DNA from: an uncultured Planctomycetaceae bacterium | GTDB lineage: Bacteria; Planctomycetota; Planctomycetia; Pirellulales; Pirellulaceae | Assembly: GCA_937862885.1 (NCBI GenBank) | Contig: CALMEE010000039.1 | Coordinates: 1-64,000 of the forward strand | Reading direction: 5' to 3' | Length of the DNA: 64,000 nucleotides | Shown: piece after piece, positions 48,190 through 56,142 of the stretch | How positions within the stretch are numbered: the stretch's first letter is position 1 | How the letters are laid out: every line of letters starts with the position of its first letter | The notes under the pieces: model-generated | What the model was told of the DNA's origin: nothing | What the model saw: only the letters and a program-made list of their open reading frames with translations | The model's database searches: none | Made by a program: the position numbers and the translations under genes

Positions 48190-49230
48190 ATGATCAAATG
48201 CATTGTCGCGATGACCCTGTTCATTGTCACCGCGCGGCCATTGTTTGGACAGTCTACCAGTCCCCTTCCGCCACCACCCCATCAATTGCCGCCAGTCCAT
48301 GATTCGGGATGGACTAAGTTGTCTGATCCGGGCGTAATCGTTCACGGCGTAGACTCCCCATTGAACTTGACACCGAGCACCGAGTTCCCATTTCATTTCT
48401 CACAAGAAACAACCGATTGGGGACAAGAATTATTGGAGGCGTCGACGATCAGTCGTTTTCGCAATGGCTTCTACCAGAAGACATCGCTACGCGGGGGTTG
48501 GATAGGCAAAGATGACACCGGTTTTGGAGGCAGTTACGCGCGAACAAATCTGACGGTTGCAGTTGGGGTGCCGCAGAGCGTTGTTTTGATCTCGCCCACG
48601 TTCGAAATTGATATGTTTTCGGGCCCGGCAGGTTTGGATGTACCGAACACCGTCTACGCGACCTATTTGGATATCGCGTGGCGGCACAAGTTCAATAGTC
48701 AATGGTCAAGTATCCTCGGCGTTCGCCCCGGCGTATTTTCCGATTTTGAAAGCAGTTTTGGCTCCGGCTATCGAACGGCGCTTTTGGCAGCATTGATGTG
48801 GGAAGTGTTCACGGAAACCTTGACGTTGGTTGGTGGGGCCGTTTATTTGGACCGAAACGATTTTGATATCTTGCCAGCCGTGGGAATTATTTGGGTTCCT
48901 GCATCAGATTTACGCTTCGACCTAGTCTTTCCGAAACCCAAAATCTCGAAGCGCATTCAACACCGCCCTTTCGTCAGCGAAGATTGGATTTACGCGGCGT
49001 TTGCAATTGGCGGAAATACCTATGAAGTGCAGAGGTCGCCGAGCATCGCCGATGAACTCACTTTAAGAGATTTCCGACTTGCACTGGGTATCGAGCGAAT
49101 TCGCGATGGTGGCACGGGTTGGTTTATCGAAGCTGGTTGGGTAACCGGTCGCCGACTTTCCTACGAGGCCGCGCCCGCAGTGCTCAATTTCAACGACACG
49201 TTTATGGTTGAAATGGGGCTCTCATTCTAG
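48190..49230 (+). CDS. Exported beta-rich protein, likely outer membrane
   Basis: 346 residues from ATG 48190, which begins a signal peptide (IKCIVAMTLFIVTARPLFGQ); the frame also opens 36 bases earlier. After a Pro-rich start, the body shows alternating strands with aromatic residues (GFGGSYARTNLTVAVGVPQS, DIAWRHKFNSQWSSILGVRP, YEVQRSPSIADELTLRDFRL) ending in aromatic VEMGLSF, as in outer-membrane beta barrels. It could belong to the planctomycete DUF6268-type barrels, which I cannot confirm. Confidence 0.78.
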   Translation: MIKCIVAMTLFIVTARPLFGQSTSPLPPPPHQLPPVHDSGWTKLSDPGVIVHGVDSPLNLTPSTEFPFHFSQETTDWGQELLEASTISRFRNGFYQKTSLRGGWIGKDDTGFGGSYARTNLTVAVGVPQSVVLISPTFEIDMFSGPAGLDVPNTVYATYLDIAWRHKFNSQWSSILGVRPGVFSDFESSFGSGYRTALLAALMWEVFTETLTLVGGAVYLDRNDFDILPAVGIIWVPASDLRFDLVFPKPKISKRIQHRPFVSEDWIYAAFAIGGNTYEVQRSPSIADELTLRDFRLALGIERIRDGGTGWFIEAGWVTGRRLSYEAAPAVLNFNDTFMVEMGLSF

Positions 49231-49282
49231 TCACGAAATTCAATCTACAGGATAAATAGAGGTGGCGAAATCAAAATGCTGA

Positions 49283-50476
49283 TCACATATTCCATCGCCC
49301 AAGCGTGACTTCAAAAACTAGTTCTTCGCTACCACTGCGTATCACGGTGATCTTGACACGGTCACCCACATAGCATTTTGAAACTGCGGATATAAATTCC
49401 TGGCCGTTATCGATCAATTCGCCGTTAAAGTCCACAATCCGGTCGCCTACATGAAAACCAGCCTCAGCTGCCGCAGAATCTCCAATCACATCGGTTATGA
49501 TGCAAGGTGATTCTGTTACCATTGTGCGCAAACCTAAGAAACCTCCACGCCGGAAATCTAGCCGGTCACTTGATATGGAACTACTCAACTCGACCCACCC
49601 GTCATCGCTGATGCGCGTGCCGACCAATGTGAGCTTGCGCAGATTTTCAGCGGCGATCAGCAGATCCACCACGCTATCGTCAATCGGCAGATAACGTAGT
49701 TCCAAGGACTGCAGGCTCTTGGAATGTAACAAAATTGGAATTGCATGATTTCCTAAATTTGACGTCTCAAGCTTCAGCGACGTAAGATGCTCTAATTCAA
49801 TGATTGATCTTAGCACCAATTCATCCATCTTTTCAGACTTAATTTCAAGGGAGTTGATACTCGAGAGACGCCGCACCAATTGCAAATCTTGCGATGAACC
49901 CTGCCAGTTCGAGTCAATCACAAGCCCGCGCGGGGGTACCTCACTAAAAGTGTCATATGATGCGTCGACCTTGGCACCAAGCGCGATAAATCGGGCCGTG
50001 ATTACGCGCTCTAAATCAATGGCCAGCTGCTGCAATCGATTTTGAGCGGCGTTGGCAACGGCGGGCGATGAGTGGTCTGAAAGCTCGTTTAAAACGCTCT
50101 CGATCCGCAATATCGTGTCATCGTCTCCTCGCAGCGCCAGATGCTTGAGCGCTTCAAATGCTCTGAATCGAACTTCGGGATCATCATGCAACGTAGCCGA
50201 TGCCAATGAGTTGATCGCTGTCGGACCGAATCGCAGAACCTCTTGGCTCGCTCGATTCCGGAGCTGAAAAGAGTCGGCATTGAACTGGCCGATGAATCGT
50301 TGTATCTTCTCATGATCATCCAATGAACTCGACCGAGCTTGTTCGCGATATGTGTCTTGCGAGAACGTTTGCGCAGCAACAGCTAAGTCCTCAAATCCCA
50401 AGAACGAAAAGAAGATGGCGAGACCGAAAATTGCCAGTGGTTCCGCAGAAACTAGAATCACGACAATCCTTTGCAT
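49283..50476 (-). CDS. HEAT/LRR/PDZ membrane-anchored protein
   Basis: 397 residues from ATG 50476, where GGAG precedes by eight bases; the frame reaches 50590. Signal or membrane segment at residues 1-25. Then HEAT-like alpha repeats (about 45-145: SLASATLHDDPEVRFRAFEA), leucine-rich repeats (about 200-300: LEHLTSLKLETSNLGNHAIP, NLRKLTLVGTRISDDGW) and a C-terminal PDZ domain (about 310-395: VIGDSAAAEAGFHVGDRIVD). No catalytic domain is seen. It may be a periplasmic scaffold. Confidence 0.82.
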   Translation of the reverse strand: MQRIVVILVSAEPLAIFGLAIFFSFLGFEDLAVAAQTFSQDTYREQARSSSLDDHEKIQRFIGQFNADSFQLRNRASQEVLRFGPTAINSLASATLHDDPEVRFRAFEALKHLALRGDDDTILRIESVLNELSDHSSPAVANAAQNRLQQLAIDLERVITARFIALGAKVDASYDTFSEVPPRGLVIDSNWQGSSQDLQLVRRLSSINSLEIKSEKMDELVLRSIIELEHLTSLKLETSNLGNHAIPILLHSKSLQSLELRYLPIDDSVVDLLIAAENLRKLTLVGTRISDDGWVELSSSISSDRLDFRRGGFLGLRTMVTESPCIITDVIGDSAAAEAGFHVGDRIVDFNGELIDNGQEFISAVSKCYVGDRVKITVIRSGSEELVFEVTLGRWNM

Positions 50477-51082
50477 GAGATTGTCTCCATCAATCTGTTT
50501 TGCACTGGGACTCGTTGCGCCGCAAGACTCACCACGAACCATGCGAAACAGCAGGCCTGGCTTTGGTTGTCGAGAAAATTGGTGAGGCATGAATACCCGA
50601 ACTCCCTGAGTTGGAGATCATGCTACAATTCTATGCAGCTTCACCAATATTCAACAATGGGTCAAACCGGATAGTGCACTTTATTGCTGGATGATGATTT
50701 CTTCTAGTGCTACCAATTGTAAACTCTATCCCACAAACGGGAAGAGTTTAAGGAATCGCCCCTTGCCAGCTCGCCTAGCAAGAGCGCAAGTTTGTTGGCT
50801 AAACGCAAATCAGAACGTTGTCCGCCTCCTGTCCGCACCGCTTTGGTAAAAGGCCGGCTGTTAGCTGCCACCTGGGAGAGAACTTGCGAATTGTGGCACT
50901 AGCGCGGACGAACCATTGTCGATTTACATGCCACGCCGCAATGACAGCTTGCGTCGTCGCTTGATTTGGAAACGGTGCGTTTTCCGGAATCTCGGCTGAG
51001 CGAATTGGGAAATTGTGTTGACCGAATTAGTCGCACATGAAGACTGACGTTAAAAAATCACTGCAAGTCGGAGTCGATCACA
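50477..51082. other. Divergent intergenic region
   Basis: About 600 bases between divergent genes. I see no tRNA, repeat or convincing gene. GGAG for the methyltransferase is at 51070-51073. Confidence 0.45.
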
Positions 51083-51970
51083 TTGAACCTCAGGAACCTA
51101 TTGAAAACGGATTACGAGTTAATTGATTTCGGGGCAGGGCGAAAACTCGAAAGATTTGCCGCATTCGTTGTCGACCGACCCTGCGTGATTGCTGAACAAA
51201 TCGAACCGCGAGAACCAAGTACTCGCTGGAACGATGCGCAACTGCGTTTCACTTTAGGAAATGAATCAACTGGGACGTGGCATTATTCCCCAGAGGTCGC
51301 GGCTGACCTAGCGAATTGGCATGTTTGTTTTGGTGAGGTCTGTTTACGGCTTAAGCTTTCCCCAGTTGGACATCTTGGAGTCTTTCCAGAACAGGCCAGC
51401 AATTGGACGTGGCTATCGGGACTTGCACCTACCTTCGCTGATCAATGGGTACTCAATCTGTTTGCATACACTGGAGGGAGTTCGATCGCAACTGCTCAAG
51501 CGGGAGCCCGCGTAGTGCATGTCGATGCAGCCAAGAACATGGTGAACCTGGCGCGAGAAAATGCTCTGTTTTCTAATCAAGCCAATGCTCCCATTCGCTG
51601 GATTGTCGATGACGCCATGAAGTTCGCGGCCCGAGAAATCCGGCGAGAACGAAAGTATTGCGGGATCATTTTGGATCCGCCCAGTTACGGACATGGAATC
51701 AATAACGAGTCTTGGCAAATTGACCGGGACTTGCCCGCGTTGCTCGAAATGTCTCGCAAATTGCTTGACCAGGAACGTGGCTTTATGCTGTTAACTTGTC
51801 ATACGCCGGGATACGATTGCGACCGCTTGATTGACTTAGGGATGGAAAAGGTCTTCGCACCGCTTGCGCTCGCACCAACGATTTGGGCTGAAGACATGTT
51901 TTTGTTTAGCCAAGCCCACAACAGACTTCCCAGCGGTGTGTCCGTTAGGTTTACATGGGAGCCCAATTGA
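51083..51970 (+). CDS. RlmI-like SAM-dependent methyltransferase
   Basis: 295 residues, TTG start nine bases after GGAG. Residues about 125-240 form a Rossmann methyltransferase: motif I VLNLFAYTGGSSIATAQAGA, motif II VVHVDAAKNMVNLARENA and catalytic motif IV GIILDPPSYGHG. The arrangement resembles the RlmI/RlmK group that methylates 23S rRNA, though the N-terminal PUA domain seems absent and is replaced by about 110 residues of other sequence (AQLRFTLGNES). The substrate is presumed to be rRNA. Converges with mntR. Confidence 0.85.
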   Translation: MNLRNLLKTDYELIDFGAGRKLERFAAFVVDRPCVIAEQIEPREPSTRWNDAQLRFTLGNESTGTWHYSPEVAADLANWHVCFGEVCLRLKLSPVGHLGVFPEQASNWTWLSGLAPTFADQWVLNLFAYTGGSSIATAQAGARVVHVDAAKNMVNLARENALFSNQANAPIRWIVDDAMKFAAREIRRERKYCGIILDPPSYGHGINNESWQIDRDLPALLEMSRKLLDQERGFMLLTCHTPGYDCDRLIDLGMEKVFAPLALAPTIWAEDMFLFSQAHNRLPSGVSVRFTWEPN

Positions 51971-51991
51971 CGGAAAACGACAATTGCAGAA

Positions 51992-52411
51992 CTAAGGCTT
52001 TTGAGAAACAAGAAATGCCTTGAATCGCGCAAGCGTCTGCTGGCTGACGTGATGCTCAATTCCCTCCGCATCGATGGCTGCAATCGCTGGCTCAACCCCT
52101 AAAGAGAGCAGGAATTGATAGACAATGACATGTCGCTCCCGGCAACGGATGGCGAGTTCTTTTCCTTTGCTAGTCAGACAAATGGGCTGATATGGCTTTG
52201 TCGATAGCAGGCCTTCCTTTTGCAAGCGAGCCACAATTCTATTCGCGGTAACATGGCTTACTCCGAAGTAACTGGCCAAGTCAACAAGTCGACAAACTTC
52301 CCTTTGCTCTAATATTTCGTAAACGGCCTCGACATAGTCTTCCGCGCGCTCCGACGCGTGATCATGGCGCGTTCTTTGGTGTTGGACCGAATTATTTCTC
52401 GACTTGCTCAC
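51992..52411 (-). CDS. mntR: Manganese regulator MntR
   Basis: 139 residues, DtxR/MntR family. Winged-helix domain (about 20-90: RLVDLASYFGVSHVTANRIV) followed by the dimer domain; there is no SH3-like third domain, as in MntR. All metal ligands known in Bacillus MntR have counterparts: Asp25 and Glu28 (EDYVEAVY), His94 (RERHVIVYQFL), Glu116, Glu119 and His120 (DAEGIEHHVS). It should repress manganese uptake when Mn(II) is bound. No manganese transporter gene is adjacent in this window. Confidence 0.93.
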   Translation of the reverse strand: MSKSRNNSVQHQRTRHDHASERAEDYVEAVYEILEQREVCRLVDLASYFGVSHVTANRIVARLQKEGLLSTKPYQPICLTSKGKELAIRCRERHVIVYQFLLSLGVEPAIAAIDAEGIEHHVSQQTLARFKAFLVSQKP

Positions 52412-52445
52412 GGTATTTTATTCATTGGCTAAATTATGTTGGCCG

Positions 52446-53321
52446 TTACCATTGGGGTGCCTGGTATTCGACCATGTCCCGCGTATAGATTTCTTCGATG
52501 AACTTTCGGATCTCTTGTTTTCGCGTTTCCGATGAAGGGTGCGTGCTGACGAATTCTGGAGGGCGACCAGTCCCCGCAGAGCGCTCTAGGATGTCCATCA
52601 CCTCCAACATGGCTTGTGGTCGAAACCCCGCGTCCAAAGCGAGTCGCACACCCCAGCGATCGGATTCCAACTCGGCCTGGCGACTGTATTTCATGCCGAC
52701 GAAACCTGTAACAAAGGACGTGATTTGTGCTGACTCCATGTTCCCTCCGATGACAACCGCGGCATTGGTAATTCCTTCGAACATTTTTCCTTTTGCCATT
52801 TGTTCAGCACCATGTCGTTCGATAACGTGTCCGATTTCATGCCCTAAGACTCCCGCAAGTAAATCGACATCGATCTGCCCGTCTTTACGAAATTGCGAAT
52901 ACAGAGCATACGTTATAAAGATCTGCCCACCCGGCAGGGCGAACGCATTCACCGTTCTATCATCGGCCAACAAGTGAAATTGGAATTGATAGGGGAGGCT
53001 GCGGCCAGCGGTAACCAGTTGTCGATTGAGCGAGTTGACCAACCGCAAGCCAACCTGTTCCACCAATTGCCGTTCAGATTCGCTTGGGTGAAAGCCACCA
53101 TGTCGGCGAGCCATTTCGGGCGCGGCGTGCAGGCCAAGCGCGATTTCTTGTTGGACAGTAACGCCTCCAACTCGCTGCTTTTCGCCGGTCACTGGATTGA
53201 CGTCCGTGTTGGCCAAAAATGAAATAACCGAAAACAGAATGATGGCCGCTCCAATGAGCAAACGTATCTTAAGCGATGAGTCATTGCGACTTCGGCTGTA
53301 TCGTCGTCTTCCGAATTTCAT
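52446..53321 (-). CDS. M48-family membrane metalloprotease
   Basis: 291 residues. Membrane helix at about 17-37 puts the enzyme in the periplasm. The zinc site is HEIGHVIERH (residues 161-170) with the third ligand Glu in ELESDRWGVRLALDAG. The stretch NAFALPGGQIFITYALYSQF before it is the family's conserved strand. It resembles BepA/LoiP-type peptidases of outer-membrane quality control. It lies 35 bases upstream of mntR in the same orientation, but co-transcription is uncertain. Confidence 0.92.
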   Translation of the reverse strand: MKFGRRRYSRSRNDSSLKIRLLIGAAIILFSVISFLANTDVNPVTGEKQRVGGVTVQQEIALGLHAAPEMARRHGGFHPSESERQLVEQVGLRLVNSLNRQLVTAGRSLPYQFQFHLLADDRTVNAFALPGGQIFITYALYSQFRKDGQIDVDLLAGVLGHEIGHVIERHGAEQMAKGKMFEGITNAAVVIGGNMESAQITSFVTGFVGMKYSRQAELESDRWGVRLALDAGFRPQAMLEVMDILERSAGTGRPPEFVSTHPSSETRKQEIRKFIEEIYTRDMVEYQAPQW

Positions 53322-53633
53322 TGTTCAATTCAAACTCTGTTGATTCCTACCGTCGCTCATCCCCACTTGCGATATTGTACTTGTTTCAAGGCCACTTAAC
53401 CATTCATGAAGTGCCGCGTTTCACAGATTGCCGTTGCGCGTCACCTCACCTGACCGTGAGTGCATGTCAGGTTTTCACTCGATGCCGAACCTACATCACC
53501 TCAGGCTAAAACGAAAGCGGCCGCCGTAAAGGAGTTTCACGACGGCCACATCGATCATGCTTGCGAACCTAGAGTGCCGAAATACTAAAGTTTTCCGACG
53601 TACGAATCATGCAGACAAGTATCAATCAATAGG
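53322..53633. other. Intergenic, sigma gene terminator
   Basis: About 310 bases, containing the terminator at 53507-53547 and presumably the promoter of the M48 gene. No gene. Confidence 0.5.
53507..53547 (-). terminator. Intrinsic terminator of sigma factor gene
   Basis: On the minus strand GGCCGTCGT pairs with ACGGCGGCC (53539-53547 with 53519-53527, eight of nine matched) and is followed by GCTTTCGTTTTAG, a T-rich tail. It lies about 90 bases after the sigma factor stop codon. Confidence 0.7.
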
Positions 53634-55223
53634 TCAATTGTCCTTGGATGCTGGAAAGTGAGGCATCATCGGCGGATCCAGCCCATCGACGAAACTGGCC
53701 AACGTGCGATTGCGAAATGGTTGTTGCAGCTTGCGCACGGCCTTCGACTCGATCTGTCTTACTCGCTCACGCGTGACCGAGAAGATCTTGCCAACTTCTT
53801 CCAAAGTATACGCATAACCATCAGCTAGTCCGTTCCTTAAACGGAGAATTTCTCGTTCTCGATAGTTAAGGTGTTCCATGGCCTCGGCAATTCTGATGCG
53901 TAACGCGTTTTGGTTCGTTTCATACAACGGGTCATCATCACGATGGTCTTCCAAGAACTCACCGAAGTAGCTGTCTTCGTGATCGGCCAGCGGCTGATCG
54001 AGTGAAAGTGGTTGCTTTGCCATTTTCATGATGCAACGCGCGTCTTCGATGGACAGTTGAGCACGCTCGGCCGTTTCTTCCGTTGATGGTTCTCGTCCTA
54101 GTTCATTAGCTAATTCCCGCATGACATTGCGCACTTTAGTCATCGTGTCGATCATGTGCACGGGCACACGAATCGTACGGCTTTGATCGGCGATCGCTCG
54201 GGTGATCGCTTGCCGAATCCACCACGTTGCGTAAGTCGAGAATTTATAGCCGCGGGCATGTTCGAACTTGTCTACAGCTCGCATCAAGCCCGTATTGCCC
54301 TCTTGAATCAAGTCCAAAAAGCTCAATCCGCGATTGCGGTACTTTTTGGCAATGGAGACAACCAAACGCAAATTTCCGGCGGACAAAACTCGTTTGGCAG
54401 CATCATTTCGCGCGTGATAATCCATGGTTTTCTCGATGTGCCGCTTGAGCGTGGCAGGGCTTTCAAAGGTCCGCTTCATCAAGAATTGCAAGTCTTGCAA
54501 TAGCTCGGCATAACTGCGATTTCCTACAAACCCAGTTCGCTCCGCTTCTTTGACTTGGCGATAAAGAGTCTGCATACGACCGCAAATGTCGCGGAGTTGC
54601 TCAAAAATTGCGTACAAGCGATTTTGCCGCAAGTTCATCTCTTCCACCAAGCGAACTGCACGATTGCGACGATGGACTAATTCTCGCCATGCCATCTGGC
54701 GTTGCGCGAGAGAATTTTGACGATTGATGGCAACTTCGAAGTCCGCTCGATTGCGACGTAGTAATTCACGCAAGGTCTTTAAATTAGGAATCAGCCGTTG
54801 CATGATTCGCTTTTTCTCGGCCTTATTTGTAACGGAGACTTCGATCGTGCGATCCAATCGCAAACGGCCATCGCGGACCTTTTCCAATAAATCGACAGCT
54901 CCCTCCAGCATGAAATCCGTTGCCAACATCTTGTTGCGAAACCGCACGCGAGTCCGTTCGATCTTAACTGCTGCCGTCACTTCTTCATCTCGGGACAATA
55001 GCGGAATCTGTCCCATCTGCATCAAATAGACGCGTACCGGATCATCAAGCGAGTCATCTTCCTCGACTTCGTCAAGTACTTCTGATTCGCAATCCTCCCA
55101 ATCGTGGTGCGACGTTTCTGATGTCGCCCGTCGTAGATTACGATTGGGTTCCAGGTCCGGCGAAATCTCTTCTCGTTTTAGATTGCGACTAGTTACTCGA
55201 GTCTTTGGGGTGGTCTTGGCCAT
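53634..55223 (-). CDS. rpoD: RpoD/SigA-type primary-like sigma factor
   Basis: 529 residues. Region 1.2 at about 58-90 (DDPVRVYLMQMGQIPLLSRD), a non-conserved segment of roughly 150 residues, regions 2.1-2.4 (about 275-355: NLRLVVSIAKKYRNRGLSFL, then YATWWIRQAITRAIADQSRT), region 3 (HMIDTMTKVRNVMRELANEL) and region 4.2 (about 480-510: LEEVGKIFSVTRERVRQIES). It directs RNA polymerase to promoters. An N-terminal region 1.1 is not evident, so it may be a group 2 sigma rather than the single essential one. No neighbour suggests its regulon. Confidence 0.9.
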   Translation of the reverse strand: MAKTTPKTRVTSRNLKREEISPDLEPNRNLRRATSETSHHDWEDCESEVLDEVEEDDSLDDPVRVYLMQMGQIPLLSRDEEVTAAVKIERTRVRFRNKMLATDFMLEGAVDLLEKVRDGRLRLDRTIEVSVTNKAEKKRIMQRLIPNLKTLRELLRRNRADFEVAINRQNSLAQRQMAWRELVHRRNRAVRLVEEMNLRQNRLYAIFEQLRDICGRMQTLYRQVKEAERTGFVGNRSYAELLQDLQFLMKRTFESPATLKRHIEKTMDYHARNDAAKRVLSAGNLRLVVSIAKKYRNRGLSFLDLIQEGNTGLMRAVDKFEHARGYKFSTYATWWIRQAITRAIADQSRTIRVPVHMIDTMTKVRNVMRELANELGREPSTEETAERAQLSIEDARCIMKMAKQPLSLDQPLADHEDSYFGEFLEDHRDDDPLYETNQNALRIRIAEAMEHLNYREREILRLRNGLADGYAYTLEEVGKIFSVTRERVRQIESKAVRKLQQPFRNRTLASFVDGLDPPMMPHFPASKDN

Positions 55224-55774
55224 CGGTTGCTCCGTTCGACATGATGTGAATCGACGAAAATGCCAATTGCACGATCAGTGCCAAACTGCGGAGTTGAATG
55301 CTGCAAACTGCTCTAATGCTGTATCTACAAAGGATTTGCGTAAGAATTACGCGCGATGGTCCATCATTCAATGTTGCAATAACACAACCATGTAACTCTT
55401 TTATTAAACAAATGTTTACCTAAATTAACAAGTCGGTGCATGCAGACTTTTCCTAATAATTATGCCCGTTTTAAGCCCCAAGTCATGCCGCAGATCGGCG
55501 AGAGGTCCAGAAAATCGGCTACCTGACAGTGTTCCGTCCGTATCCGTCCTCGATTGGTGCATCGCGGATTGGCACAAAAAAACCTTGGATCAGGGATTCG
55601 CCGTCTGCTCTTTCGGCCCCATGATCGGCGTTATACGGCCGCTTTGCCGAGAGGCATTGACGCGGAATTTACCGACATAATACGGAAGATTACGATTAAT
55701 CCGGCGGCCCTTTCCCGAGCCAAATCAATGTCTGGAGCCAGCAAAAAAAACCATTGCCGCTCGCCTAGCCTGAG
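55224..55774. other. Intergenic upstream of sigma factor gene
   Basis: About 550 bases. Holds a candidate promoter for the sigma gene; the rest shows no gene. Confidence 0.45.
55403..55431 (-). promoter_or_regulatory. Promoter candidate for sigma factor gene
   Basis: On the minus strand TTGTTA (55426-55431) and TTTAAT (55403-55408) are 17 bases apart in an AT-rich stretch, about 180 bases before the ATG. Each box matches the sigma-70 consensus at about four of six positions. Confidence 0.35.
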
Positions 55775-56041
55775 TCATTGTTTGAAGCCCGACAGATGCG
55801 ATTCTGATGGGAACCCGTGGTTAGTCGTTTGGCTCGCGTTGGCAGACGAGCTACGCTCATCCAAGCGCAATTGAACAAGACGTTCCGTGCGTTGTCGGCA
55901 TGCGCTCGGACACGCTGCACACGGCCCGACCTCGGTTGAGCCGGAAACCTGTTGGAGAAACCTGAGCATCCGGCGCAAGATTTCTCCGACGGCACATGCA
56001 ACGATCAATGCGACGACAACAAATTGCCAGTCAACTACCAT
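55775..56041 (-). CDS. FeoB-associated Cys-rich membrane protein
   Basis: 88 residues. A membrane helix at about residues 4-20 (WQFVVVALIVACAVGEILRR) is followed by CAACPSAC, matching the small proteins commonly found beside feoB (FeoB-associated Cys-rich family). GGGGAG is nine bases before the ATG. It lies 100 bases after feoB in the same orientation and may bind iron or help FeoB. The C-terminal half is Ser- and Thr-rich and not conserved. Confidence 0.78.
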   Translation of the reverse strand: MVVDWQFVVVALIVACAVGEILRRMLRFLQQVSGSTEVGPCAACPSACRQRTERLVQLRLDERSSSANASQTTNHGFPSESHLSGFKQ

Positions 56042-56142
56042 CTCTCGTCACTCCCCTGTGTAGCAAATTGAAGGTTCATTGAAAATTTGAGTTACATGAT
56101 CTTAGGGTCAACTCAAACGTTAACGGCCAAACAAAAATACGG

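Noticed and set aside
55554-55874. 106-codon plus-strand frame near the Cys-rich gene
   Set aside because: Overlaps the FeoB-associated gene on the other strand and shows no family.
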